From CAYMZZ01 sp044463125 (GTDB lineage Bacteria; Bacteroidota; Bacteroidia; Chitinophagales; Chitinophagaceae): a stretch of 64,000 bases of DNA. Each line of letters starts with the position of its first letter. The first letter of the stretch is position 1. This document shows, in pieces, positions 8,484 to 16,374 of this stretch. The stretch covers positions 30,502 to 94,501 of the forward strand of contig JBIQMS010000010.1 in the NCBI GenBank assembly GCA_044463125.1, given 5' to 3'. Below the pieces are notes generated by a model. It was not told the DNA's origin. It made no database searches and was given only the letters and a program-made list of their open reading frames with translations. The translations under genes were made by a program, and so were the position numbers.

Positions 8484-9419
8484 ATGGCCAATATCATTGA
8501 GGTTCGTAATCTTTCGAAGTCCTTTCACGAAATCCAGGCTGTTGACCAGCTCTCATTTTCCGTTCCGGAAGGGGAGATTTATGGGTTCCTGGGTCAGAAT
8601 GGTGCCGGAAAGTCCACCACTATTCGCATGCTGCTTTCGCTCATAAGGCCCAGTGCCGGGGATATTGAAATCATGGGCATGAATCTGCGTACCCATCGGA
8701 AAGAAATTCTGCAGCAGGTGGGCGCGGTGATAGAAAGGCCTGATTTATACAAATACCTCACGGCGTTGGAAAATCTTAAACTCTTTGCTGCCCTGAATGG
8801 CCTGCGATTTACCCGAAAGCAATACCTCGACCAACTGGAGCGCGTAGGACTGGCCGAAAGAGCCGAAAGTAAAGTGCATACCTATTCACAAGGCATGAAG
8901 CAAAGGCTGGGCATAGCTGTGGCGCTGGTACATGATCCAGCGTTGGTGGTACTCGATGAGCCCAGCAATGGCCTCGACCCGCAAGGCATCGCCGATATCC
9001 GCAACCTGATCCTGCACATGAGCCGGCACCTGAAAAAGACAGTACTTGTTTCTTCCCACCTGCTAAGTGAGATGGAACTGATTGCCGACAACCTGCTCAT
9101 CATCGACAAAGGAAAAAAAATTAAGGAAGGCAAAGCGAGGGAACTATTCAACCCCAAAGAAACGGTGGTGGAATTGAAAACAGATGATATCGGCCTTGCC
9201 TGGGAAAAGATCGGTGCTTCCTATTGGGCGCAGACGCGTTTGGATCGCCGCACCGATCGCATTCTGCTCAAGCTGGCTTATGTGGACCTGCCCCGCCTGG
9301 CTCAGGACTTACAGCAAATGCAGATCGCCCTGTATTCCTATCACGCCAAGAATTCTCTGGAAGATTATTTCTTATCACTAACCTCGGCCAATCAGCATGT
9401 GGAATCTTTTACAAATTGA
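8484..9419 (+). CDS. ABC transporter ATP-binding protein
   Basis: 311 residues; ATG at 8484 chosen over the TTG at 8469. Cytoplasmic ATPase of an ABC-2 type exporter. Walker A GQNGAGKS (about 37-44), signature YSQGMKQRL (about 133), Walker B VVLDEP with SNGLDPQG, and H-loop VSSHLL are all intact, followed by the ~90-residue C-terminal extension typical of drug/antibiotic ABC-2 systems. Overlaps the permease gene by 23 bases. Confidence 0.93.
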   Translation: MANIIEVRNLSKSFHEIQAVDQLSFSVPEGEIYGFLGQNGAGKSTTIRMLLSLIRPSAGDIEIMGMNLRTHRKEILQQVGAVIERPDLYKYLTALENLKLFAALNGLRFTRKQYLDQLERVGLAERAESKVHTYSQGMKQRLGIAVALVHDPALVVLDEPSNGLDPQGIADIRNLILHMSRHLKKTVLVSSHLLSEMELIADNLLIIDKGKKIKEGKARELFNPKETVVELKTDDIGLAWEKIGASYWAQTRLDRRTDRILLKLAYVDLPRLAQDLQQMQIALYSYHAKNSLEDYFLSLTSANQHVESFTN

Positions 9420-10287
9420 GCTTTACAAAATATTCAAACGTCCCCGTACCTATATTGCCTTCGGCGCTGTGGCGGCCATTGTTTTGCTGATACAGTTGGC
9501 GCTGAAGTTTGATGGTAAGGCTTATGTGGACCTGCTCTTCAGCAATGTGAATGACACTTTCGATATTTCCGATGAATTGAAGGAAAAAATGCTGAATGGA
9601 TTCCTGATCAGCTTTGTTATCCTTAACACTTTATTGATACAGATGCCCCTGCTGGTGGCCCTGGTGGCGGGCGATTCCATTGCGGGTGAAGCCAATATGG
9701 GTACGCTCAGGCTCGCCATGACCCGACCCGTGAGCCGAACGCGCTATATGCTGGTGAAGTTTCTGGCCAGCGTCATTTATACCATTATGTTGTTGATCTG
9801 GATGGCGATGCTGGCCCTGTTTCTGAGCATGTTGTTGTTTGGAACAAGTGATATGGTAATCCTGCGTAGCCGCGGCATTGAGATTATTTCGGAGTCGGAT
9901 ATTCTCTGGCGCTATTTTGCCGCATTTGGTTTTGCTTCGGTGGCGCTTACCACGGTGGCGGCACTGGCCTTCTTGCTCAGTGTATTTGCCGAAAACTCGA
10001 TAGGTCCCATCATCGCCACCATGAGCGTGGTCATCGTGTTTACCATTCTTTCCGAAATGAATATTCCTATTTATGACCGCACCATCAAACCCTATTTGTT
10101 TACTTCGCATATGGTAGCCTGGAAGGGATTTTTCTATATGAAAGCCACGCCGGAAGGTACTACCATCCGTGGTAGCGTGGAAAACCTGCCGGCCATTATG
10201 CGTAGCATGGGCATTCTGCTCACTTATACCCTGCTTTTTGTGGGCAGCGCCATTTATATTTTCCGTAGAAAAGATATTTTGAGTTAA
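9397..10287 (+). CDS. ABC-2 type permease
   Basis: 296 residues with six transmembrane segments in the ABC-2 arrangement: 'LLQIELYKIFKRPRTYI' cytoplasmic start, TM1, a ~70-residue loop, then 'DSIAGEANMGTLRLAMTRPVSRTRYMLVKFLAS', the classic coupling segment of ABC-2 permeases, and four more segments. Start ATG is inside the ATPase gene, so the two are translationally coupled. The substrate is unknown. Confidence 0.92.
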   Translation: MWNLLQIELYKIFKRPRTYIAFGAVAAIVLLIQLALKFDGKAYVDLLFSNVNDTFDISDELKEKMLNGFLISFVILNTLLIQMPLLVALVAGDSIAGEANMGTLRLAMTRPVSRTRYMLVKFLASVIYTIMLLIWMAMLALFLSMLLFGTSDMVILRSRGIEIISESDILWRYFAAFGFASVALTTVAALAFLLSVFAENSIGPIIATMSVVIVFTILSEMNIPIYDRTIKPYLFTSHMVAWKGFFYMKATPEGTTIRGSVENLPAIMRSMGILLTYTLLFVGSAIYIFRRKDILS

Positions 10288-10298
10288 ATGATTCGTAT

Positions 10299-10985
10299 AT
10301 GAAATTCGCTTTTTCCCTGTTGGTACTGCTGTGTAGCTGTAATATTGCCTTTGCTCAAACGGCAGAGGAGCTGATTGCCGGTCTTCGCGCCAAATCGGCT
10401 AAGGTAAAAGACTATGAGGCGAAAGGCAAAATGACCACCAGCGTTTCTTACATGAAAGCTCCTGTAGCCAATGTGGTGGTCTATTTCAAAAATCCCGATA
10501 AGCTGCGTATCAAAAATGAAACGGGTGTTTCATTCATCCCGAAAGGCAGCGTGAATATCAATATGTCGAGCCTTTTCGCGCAATCAGGTGAGTTCAGCAT
10601 CATCGATGCCGGCAAGGAAGATAAAACGGGTTGGCGAATCATTAAATTGCTGCCGCTCGACGAGAAATCGGATATCGTTTTATCTACACTCTATATCGAC
10701 GAGAAAGCCGTGCTGGTGCGAAAGGCATCCACCACCACAAAGGAGAATGGCAGCTTCGACCTGGAAATGACCTATGGAAAGTATGCTTCCTATGGCCTGG
10801 CGGATAAAGTGATTTTCAGTTTCAATACCAAAGACTATCGCCTGCCCAAAGGCATCACTTTCGATTATGACGATGGAATCCAGAAGAAAAATAACCAACC
10901 CAAAGACGGAAAGGGAAAAGTGGAAATTCAGTACAGCGAATACAAGGTGAATAAGGGAGTGGGGGATGAAGTGTTTGAGAAGTGA
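10299..10985 (+). CDS. LolA-like outer-membrane lipoprotein carrier/sorting protein
   Basis: 228 residues with signal peptide (AFSLLVLLCSCNIAFAQ). The mature part has the LolA/LppX half-barrel pattern: 'AEELIAGLRAKSAKVKDYEAKGKMTT', then repeated beta strands (VVVYFKNPDKLRIKN; GWRIIKLLPLD; STLYIDEKAVLVRKASTTT; KVIFSFNTKDYRLPKGITFDYD). It starts 11 bases after the permease gene, suggesting a periplasmic carrier that works with this ABC exporter. That partnership is inferred from position only. Confidence 0.82.
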   Translation: MKFAFSLLVLLCSCNIAFAQTAEELIAGLRAKSAKVKDYEAKGKMTTSVSYMKAPVANVVVYFKNPDKLRIKNETGVSFIPKGSVNINMSSLFAQSGEFSIIDAGKEDKTGWRIIKLLPLDEKSDIVLSTLYIDEKAVLVRKASTTTKENGSFDLEMTYGKYASYGLADKVIFSFNTKDYRLPKGITFDYDDGIQKKNNQPKDGKGKVEIQYSEYKVNKGVGDEVFEK

Positions 10986-11360
10986 TGGATTTGTTTGAGG
11001 TTTAAGGTTTAGGGTTTAAGGTTTAATGGGGAAGGTATGGCTTAATGATCTTGGAAGCATAGGGTATTAGTTCCTGCGTAGAGCTCGATAGTTATTGTAT
11101 CTTCTACCGCTAAGGGCGCGAAGGATTCGCAAAGTTCGCGTCGATCTAATTAGAGTTCCCACAAAATAATCAAGGTTTATTATAATAGCCTCCTGAAGGG
11201 AGGCTGTATGGGTAGAACGAAAAAAAGTTTGATAGAATAAGCCTCCTGAAGGGAGGCCGTGTGGCTGCGGTAGATAGTTTGTATGGGGTTTTGAACTTTC
11301 AGGATTCAACGATTCAACGATTCAACAATTCAACAATTCAACAATTCAACATTCTGCCAC
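10986..11360. repeat. 375-bp gene-free spacer made of repeats
   Basis: In order: a GGGTTTAAGG array (10993-11025); a CGCGAAGGATTCGCAAAG stretch (about 11105-11145) related to the arms of the twin elements at 24.9 and 25.9 kb; two short hairpin repeats GCCTCCTGAAGGGAGGC at 11188-11204 and 11241-11257, each followed by YGTRTGG; and six tandem 8-bp units (GATTCAAC three times, AATTCAAC three times) at 11303-11350. No gene. Confidence 0.8.
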
Positions 11361-11735
11361 TCATTTTCCGCTTAAGCCATATTCTTTTATCAAAGCTTCG
11401 GCCGGTATTCCCAGGAGTTTGATGAACTTGCGAATCATGGTAAGTGATAGTTTTTGTTTACGATTCAGCACTTTACTAATGGTTCCCTTGTCACCATAAA
11501 TGCGCGCCAGATCGCTCGCCTGCATACCATATTCCTTCAGCCTGATGTTTATCAAATCAATGGGGTCCAGATCCTCTAAATCCCACATACGTTTTTCATA
11601 GTCGCTAATGAGTAAGACAAGCAGTTGCTTTTCCCGATAATCATCCGATTTTTCGGGCGCCTGCCGGATTTTTTCATATCTCGCCACCGCTCTTTCGTAG
11701 TCGGCATTTGTTTCCAGGACAAACCAGCTGTTCAT
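11361..11735 (-). CDS. HigA-type antitoxin (helix-turn-helix)
   Basis: 124 residues. The N-terminal half is helical and the C-terminal half is an XRE-type helix-turn-helix (IRLKEYGMQASDLARIYGDKGTISKVLNRKQKLSLTMIRKFIKLLGIPAEAL). This matches the larger HigA antitoxins paired with the HigB_toxin family. It follows the toxin gene by 11 bases (toxin first, the usual HigBA order). It should neutralise the toxin and, as a DNA-binding protein, repress the operon. Confidence 0.85.
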   Translation of the reverse strand: MNSWFVLETNADYERAVARYEKIRQAPEKSDDYREKQLLVLLISDYEKRMWDLEDLDPIDLINIRLKEYGMQASDLARIYGDKGTISKVLNRKQKLSLTMIRKFIKLLGIPAEALIKEYGLSGK

Positions 11736-11746
11736 ATTTCGATTTT

Positions 11747-11992
11747 CTAAATGGTTAGGGGATCAATTTTTTCATATTCATTATGTGTTCCAAGAAATCT
11801 GACCTCAACAATTTGAGCGCGATAGTCGATTTCTGCGATCAACCGAAACTTATTGTGAACAATTTCGAATCTTGCGCGATTACCGGCAAGGATCTTTGCT
11901 TTTGGAAAATCATATAGTACATCTTTCCTCGATTTCCATGAGGTATTTTCTACAATCAGAAAAAAACAGTTGCATAATGTTTTTTTTTCCAA
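11747..11992 (-). CDS. HigB-type mRNA interferase toxin, short N-terminus
   Basis: 81 residues. The C-terminal two thirds match the HigB_toxin family well: TSWKSRKDVLYDFPKAKILAGNRARFEIVHNKFRLIAEIDYRAQIVEVRFLGTHNEYEKID. Family members usually have about 35 residues before the 'W+s' block; only about 18 are present here, and the only start available is TTG at 11992, with a stop six codons further up. The segment lies between a run of nine and a run of seven identical bases, so a frameshift that removed the normal N-terminus (FW.KH) is likely. May be inactive. Confidence 0.75.
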   Translation of the reverse strand: MEKKTLCNCFFLIVENTSWKSRKDVLYDFPKAKILAGNRARFEIVHNKFRLIAEIDYRAQIVEVRFLGTHNEYEKIDPLTI

Positions 11993-12020
11993 GAATACTA
12001 TGGTAAAGGTAATTCACAAG

Positions 12021-12035
12021 TTGGCAAATTGCCAA
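12021..12035. promoter_or_regulatory. Palindrome upstream of higBA, candidate operator
   Basis: TTGGCAA-A-TTGCCAA, a perfect inverted repeat 29 bp upstream of the toxin start. Antitoxins of this class commonly bind such palindromes in their own promoter. Assignment is by position and symmetry only. Confidence 0.55.
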
Positions 12036-12148
12036 CATTTTGATGCAAGAAAAATCCGCGTCAAAAATTTTATTGATTTTCAATTAATTACAAAGCTGCC
12101 TTCAAAAATCTCCTTCCCAAATCTGCTTTTTATCAGCAGAATGCTCCT

Positions 12149-12246
12149 ATCTTTGCGTCCCCAAAATGTGGGAGCTCCGGGGGATAGCCCGGGGCAATTA
12201 TCCAAAAACGAGACGCTGAATGCGCCTCACAAAGACAGATTAAACA
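12149..12246 (+). promoter_or_regulatory. Promoter and structured leader of the rplM operon
   Basis: TATCTTTG at 12149-12156 matches TAnnTTTG; the -33 box is weak. The ~85-nt leader can fold into three hairpins in a row: CCCA/TGGG (12161-12173), GCTCCGGG/CCCGGGGC with loop GATAG (12175-12195), and GAGACGC/GCGCCTC with one mismatch (12210-12228), ending 18 nt before the ATG. A leader this structured before ribosomal genes is a good candidate for autogenous control by L13 or S9. Confidence 0.65.
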
Positions 12247-12690
12247 ATGAGTAAATTACATTTCACTACCAAGCATGCGAACGAGGCTACCGTAAAGCGC
12301 AACTGGTACGTTGTGGACGGTACTAATCAAACCGTAGGTCGCATGAGTGCACGTATCGCTGCCATGCTGCGCGGTAAGCACAAAGCCAGCTATACTCCCC
12401 ATGTGGATACTGGCGACTACATTATTGTTATCAATGCCGAAAAAGTGGTATTGACCGGCGACAAGCTGAACCAGAAAATGTATGACCACTATACCGGTTA
12501 TCCCGGTGGTCTGAAGGAAGAAGCTGCCGGCAACCTGCTGAAGCGTCGTCCGGAAGTAGTGGTGGAGCGCGCCGTAAAAGGAATGCTTCCCAAAAACAGG
12601 CTGGGCCGCAAGATGTACAAGAAACTGTTTGTGTATGTTGGTGCCGAGCATCCCCATACTGCACAACAACCCAAGGAACTTAAATTCTAA
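12247..12690 (+). CDS. rplM: 50S ribosomal protein L13
   Basis: 147 residues, normal length. Early-assembly protein of the large subunit. Family blocks visible: NWYVVDGTNQTVGRMSARIA, LRGKHKASYTPHVDTGDYIIVINAEKV, and the C-terminal AVKGMLPKNRLGRKMYKKLFVYVGAEHPHTAQQP. First gene of the rplM-rpsI-rpsB-tsf cluster. Confidence 0.98.
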   Translation: MSKLHFTTKHANEATVKRNWYVVDGTNQTVGRMSARIAAMLRGKHKASYTPHVDTGDYIIVINAEKVVLTGDKLNQKMYDHYTGYPGGLKEEAAGNLLKRRPEVVVERAVKGMLPKNRLGRKMYKKLFVYVGAEHPHTAQQPKELKF

Positions 12691-12747
12691 GTGACCGTTG
12701 TTTTACACAACAATCAATTCAACTCTAACATTTACAAAATAACATAA

Positions 12748-13137
12748 ATGGAAAAGCAAAAAAATGGCGTAGGCCGTCGGAAAGAAGCCGTGACCCGCGT
12801 ATTCCTGAGCAAAGGCGACGGAAAGATCACGGTGAACGACAAGGACTACAAAGAGTATTTTCCGCTGGTGTACCTGCAAAACCAGGTAGAGCGTCCGCTG
12901 AAGACGATTGATGCGCTCGACAAATTCGATATCAAGATCAATGCCGCCGGTGGTGGTGTAAAAGGCCAGGCTGAAGCTGCCATGCTCGGTATTTCCCGTG
13001 TGCTGGTTGACCTGAACCCTGAGTTTCGCCCCGCACTGAAAGCTGCCGGATTGCTGAAACGTGATCCCCGCTCGGTGGAAAGGAAGAAATTCGGTCACAA
13101 AAAAGCGCGCAGAAGCTACCAGTTCTCTAAGCGTTAA
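12748..13137 (+). CDS. rpsI: 30S ribosomal protein S9
   Basis: 129 residues, normal length. GVGRRKEAVTRVFLSKGDGKITVN at the start and the invariant basic tail (RDPRSVERKKFGHKKARRSYQFSKR), which reaches toward the P-site tRNA. Lies 57 bp after rplM, the classical L13-S9 pair. Confidence 0.98.
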   Translation: MEKQKNGVGRRKEAVTRVFLSKGDGKITVNDKDYKEYFPLVYLQNQVERPLKTIDALDKFDIKINAAGGGVKGQAEAAMLGISRVLVDLNPEFRPALKAAGLLKRDPRSVERKKFGHKKARRSYQFSKR

Positions 13138-13173
13138 TCGGAAAATACATTACACGATAAATATTCTTATTAA

Positions 13174-14061
13174 ATGGAAAATAATACATCCTTACAACAG
13201 CAACTTCTGGAAGCCGGCGTGCATTTCGGTCACCTGAAGAAGAAATGGAATCCCAAGATGTTGCCTTACATCTTTGCTGAAAAGAAAGGTATCCATATCA
13301 TCGACCTCAACAAGACCGTTGAGTGCCTGCAGGAAACTGCGGCTGCCCTGAAGCAGATTGCCCGTAGTGGTAAGAAGATCTTGTTTGTGGGTACCAAAAA
13401 GCAGGCAAAAGATATCGTGAACGAATGCGCACAGCGTGTAAACATGCCCTTCGTTACCGAGCGTTGGCTGGGTGGTATGCTTACCAACTTCAACACCGTT
13501 CGTAAGAGCGTGAAGAAGATGCAGAGCATTGAGAAAATGCTGGGCGATGGTTCATTCGACAGCATCACCAAGAAAGAAAGGCTGACCCTTACCCGCGATA
13601 AGGAGAAGATGGAAAAAGTGCTGGGTGGTATCGCCCAACTGGGTCGTGTTCCCGCCGCCCTCTTCATCGTGGATATCGGTCACGAACATATTGCGCTGGC
13701 AGAAGCCAAGCGCCTGGGTATCTCTACTTTTGGTGTGGTGGATACCAACTGCGATCCCAACAAGGTTGACTTTGCCATTCCCGGCAATGACGACGCTACC
13801 AAGTCGATCGCTATTATCGTAAACTACATCACCGCTGCTATCGCCGAAGGTTTGGCCGAACGCCAGGCTGCCAAGGATGAGGACACTGAGGAAATCAGCG
13901 ATGATGAAAAGGAAAAGAAAGCAGCACGCCTCGAAGCTGAAGCACAAGCTGAAGGCGGACGTGGTGGTGGACGTGGTGGCGCAGGCCGTGGTCGTGGACC
14001 AGCCAGCGGACAACGTCGTCGTACACCCGGAGGCGGAGGCGCACCCGGTGGCCGCCGCTAA
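13174..14061 (+). CDS. rpsB: 30S ribosomal protein S2 with Gly/Arg-rich C-terminal tail
   Basis: 295 residues. The S2 core (LEAGVHFGHLKKKWNPKM ... LFVGTKKQAKDIV ... ERWLGGMLTNF ... VDTNCDPNKVDFAIPGNDDA) ends near residue 235. It is followed by an acidic linker (KDEDTEEISDDEKEKK) and then about 35 residues rich in glycine and arginine (RGGGRGGAGRGRG..., ending PGGRR). The tail resembles eukaryotic RGG boxes and is absent from shorter S2 proteins such as that of E. coli. Confidence 0.97.
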   Translation: MENNTSLQQQLLEAGVHFGHLKKKWNPKMLPYIFAEKKGIHIIDLNKTVECLQETAAALKQIARSGKKILFVGTKKQAKDIVNECAQRVNMPFVTERWLGGMLTNFNTVRKSVKKMQSIEKMLGDGSFDSITKKERLTLTRDKEKMEKVLGGIAQLGRVPAALFIVDIGHEHIALAEAKRLGISTFGVVDTNCDPNKVDFAIPGNDDATKSIAIIVNYITAAIAEGLAERQAAKDEDTEEISDDEKEKKAARLEAEAQAEGGRGGGRGGAGRGRGPASGQRRRTPGGGGAPGGRR

Positions 14062-14112
14062 GAAAAGGCTGTCTGTTGAGTTTTCCCTATTGTAAACCTT
14101 TAAATGAAAAGT

Positions 14113-14949
14113 ATGTCAACAGTTACTATAACTGCACAGGATATCAATAAACTTCGTCAGGCTACCGGCGCCGGTATGATGGATTGCCGGAAAGCACTCA
14201 CCGAAACCAATGGTGATTTTGAAGCGGCTATCGACTGGTTGCGTAAGCAGGGTCAGAAAGTGGCTGCCAAGCGTAGCGACCGTGAAGCAAAAGAAGGTGT
14301 GGTGATCGCGCAAACCTCAGCCGACAACAAGAGCGGTATTGTGGTATGCATTAGCTGCGAAACGGATTTCGTGAGTAAGAATACCGACTTTATCGCCTTT
14401 GCACAGAGCATTGCCGATGCCGCCATTGCCAACAACGTTAACAGTGTGGAAGAGCTGAACGATACCAAGATTGGTAGCGCAACAGTATCGGACCTGGTAA
14501 ACGATAAGCTGGCTTCTATCGGCGAAAAAATCGGTATCACCCGCTTTGAGCGCGTGAATGCTCCTTATGTGGCTTCTTATATCCACGGCGCTTACCGTAT
14601 TGGTGTGCTGGTAGGTATGAACAAGGAAGCTGCCGACGCCGGCAAGGATGTGGCTATGCAAATTGCTGCCCTTAACCCGGTAGCGGTAGACGCGAACTCG
14701 GTATCTGCTGAAGTTATTGAGCGCGAAAAGACCATCATCATGGACCTGATGAAGCAGGACCCCAAAATGGCAGGCAAGCCGGAAGAAATGCTGGCCAAGA
14801 TTGCCGAAGGTAAACTGGGCGCCTTCTTCAAAGAAAATACACTGACCGCACAACCCTTTGTAAAGGATGCAGGCAAATCTGTTGCCGACTACCTGAAAGA
14901 AAGCGGAGATGTGCAGGTGACAGAATTCAAAAGGGTAGCGCTGGGATAA
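14113..14949 (+). CDS. tsf: translation elongation factor Ts
   Basis: 278 residues from the ATG at 14113 (an in-frame ATG at 14104 is also possible). Nucleotide-exchange factor for EF-Tu. N-terminal UBA-like domain (ITAQDINKLRQATGAGMMDCRKALTETNGDFEAAIDWLRKQG) with the TGAGMMDCKKAL-type signature, then the two-part EF-Tu-binding core (GIVVCISCETDFVSKN). Follows rpsB as in most bacteria. Confidence 0.97.
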   Translation: MSTVTITAQDINKLRQATGAGMMDCRKALTETNGDFEAAIDWLRKQGQKVAAKRSDREAKEGVVIAQTSADNKSGIVVCISCETDFVSKNTDFIAFAQSIADAAIANNVNSVEELNDTKIGSATVSDLVNDKLASIGEKIGITRFERVNAPYVASYIHGAYRIGVLVGMNKEAADAGKDVAMQIAALNPVAVDANSVSAEVIEREKTIIMDLMKQDPKMAGKPEEMLAKIAEGKLGAFFKENTLTAQPFVKDAGKSVADYLKESGDVQVTEFKRVALG

Positions 14950-14972
14950 TTTCTCCCGACTGCTCTAATATT

Positions 14973-15008
14973 ACGCGGCCCCGGATTACCCGGGGCCGCG
15001 TGCTTTTT
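14973..15008 (+). terminator. Terminator after tsf
   Basis: Perfect 12-bp GC-rich stem ACGCGGCCCCGG / CCGGGGCCGCGT with loop ATTAC, followed by GCTTTTT. Closes the rplM-rpsI-rpsB-tsf transcript, so pyrH needs its own promoter. Confidence 0.95.
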
Positions 15009-15104
15009 GGGGAATTCTGATTGTCAACTGAAAGCCCCCAACCTGTAGATTGTGAGTTGTCGTAGAAAACAAGGAGCCATGGCGTTTCCAGGCTCCCGGC
15101 AACC

Positions 15105-15138
15105 GCCTCCTGTCGTTGCCGAAGGCAATGACAGGAGC
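15105..15138. repeat. Long hairpin repeat upstream of pyrH
   Basis: Fourteen-bp arms CTCCTGTCGTTGCC / GGCAATGACAGGAG (one G-T pair) with loop GAA. It ends 15 bp upstream of the pyrH -7 box. No T run, so not a typical terminator for either strand; probably an intergenic palindromic repeat. Confidence 0.7.
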
Positions 15139-15152
15139 TACCCGGAAATCCC

Positions 15153-15160
15153 TATCTTCG
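15153..15160 (+). promoter_or_regulatory. Candidate -7 box of pyrH
   Basis: TATCTTCG, one mismatch to TAnnTTTG, 21 bases before the pyrH ATG. The same octamer stands in front of metH (30035-30042, minus) and ndpA (43991-43998, minus). No good -33 box. Confidence 0.5.
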
Positions 15161-15181
15161 CAACGCAAAAAACGGAAGCCC

Positions 15182-15898
15182 ATGTTGCCCAAGTACAAGA
15201 GAATCCTGCTCAAATTGTCCGGTGAATCGCTGATGGGGGAAAACAGTTTTGGAATGGACCCCAAAGTGATTGCGCAATATGCGCTGGACATTAAGTCGAT
15301 CACCGAACTGGGCGTACAGGTAGCCATCGTGATCGGCGGAGGCAATATTTACCGGGGTATGAATGAGGCGGAAACGGGAATTGAGCGGGCACATGGCGAT
15401 TATATGGGCATGCTGGCCACCGTAATCAATGGCATGGCCCTGCAGGCCGGGCTGGAAAGGGTGGGGGTTTATACGCGCCTCCAAAGCGCCATCAAAATGG
15501 AGCAGATTGCGGAACCCTATATCCGCCGCCGCGCCATCCGCCATGTGGAAAAAGGCCGCGTGGTGATCTTTGGCGCCGGCACGGGCAACCCCTATTTTAC
15601 TACCGATACGGCGGGCTCACTCCGGGCCATCGAAATCAGCGCCGACGTAATTCTTAAAGGCACCCGGGTAGATGGCATCTATACCGCCGATCCCGAAAAA
15701 GACCCCAATGCCACCAAATATGAGACCATCAGCTTCCAGGAATGCCTGAGCAAAAACCTCCGCGTGATGGACATGACGGCATTTACCCTCTGCATGGAAA
15801 ATAATCTCCCCATTATCGTTTTCGACATGAACAAGGAAGGAAACCTGAGAAGGGTGGTTACGGGGGAGAAAGTAGGAACCTTGGTGAAGGGGAGCTGA
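15182..15898 (+). CDS. pyrH: uridylate kinase
   Basis: 238 residues from the ATG at 15182, which begins at the conserved YKRILLKLSGESLMG; the open frame upstream overlaps the hairpin and promoter. Phosphorylates UMP to UDP, allosterically controlled. Amino-acid-kinase fold with IVIGGGNIYRG, 'ADYMGMLATVING' equivalent (HGDYMGMLATVINGMALQ), GAGTGNPYFTTDTA and the VDGIYTADPEKDP nucleotide site. frr, which often follows pyrH, is not here; a repeat element follows instead. Confidence 0.97.
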   Translation: MLPKYKRILLKLSGESLMGENSFGMDPKVIAQYALDIKSITELGVQVAIVIGGGNIYRGMNEAETGIERAHGDYMGMLATVINGMALQAGLERVGVYTRLQSAIKMEQIAEPYIRRRAIRHVEKGRVVIFGAGTGNPYFTTDTAGSLRAIEISADVILKGTRVDGIYTADPEKDPNATKYETISFQECLSKNLRVMDMTAFTLCMENNLPIIVFDMNKEGNLRRVVTGEKVGTLVKGS

Positions 15899-15899
15899 T

Positions 15900-16245
15900 A
15901 CGTAGTGCGTAATACGTTGTACGTACTACGTTTTGTTTAGGGTTTAGAGTTTAAGGTCCAAAGTTATGGACTGATTTGAGGAATCAATCTGCTAAAATCA
16001 GCGGGAAAACTCTCCTGTACTCTGAGGCTGTTTAAAGAGCTGAATCATTTCCCGCAGATTTTCGCAGATTTTTTCGCAGATATACGCTGATGAATTGATT
16101 ATAGTAATAGCTGTCAACTTTTTTTAAGGCGTGACAGTGATTAGAGTTTAAGGTATAGGGTACGAGTCTTTTATCCCCCAACATTAAACCTTAAACCCTA
16201 AACCCTACGTATTACGTACTACGTAAAACGTAATACGTAATACGT
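15900..16245. repeat. Composite nested inverted-repeat element (copy 1)
   Basis: Outer module of ACGTAATACGT units at 15900-15932 and, inverted in order, at 16207-16245. Inside it a GGGTTTAGAGTTTAAGG array (15935-15956) faces its complement CCTTAAACCCTAAACCC (16186-16206). The core (15957-16140) contains CCCGCAGATTTTCGCAGATT and TGTCAACTTTTTTTAAGG and is homologous to the core at 35523-35715. This and the sequence up to 16374 hold no gene. Confidence 0.8.
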
Positions 16246-16374
16246 GCCGCCCTCTTTCATTTCTAGAATTTCCTCCCTATCTTGCATCCACTTCCCTCCT
16301 ATTGTGAAAAACAAAATAGCCGGATTCCGGGTATTTTTTTTTAGTTTCAACCACCGTTAATAGACAACACTTTT

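Noticed and set aside
11303..11350. Six tandem 8-bp units as a possible CRISPR or VNTR-coded peptide
   Set aside because: The units are directly adjacent with no spacers, far too short for CRISPR, and no coding frame uses them. Kept as a simple tandem repeat.
12256..12669. Long minus-strand open frames opposite rplM, rpsI, rpsB, tsf and other plus-strand genes
   Set aside because: These are shadows of highly expressed genes. The plus-strand frames encode certain conserved proteins, and the opposite frames show no domains.
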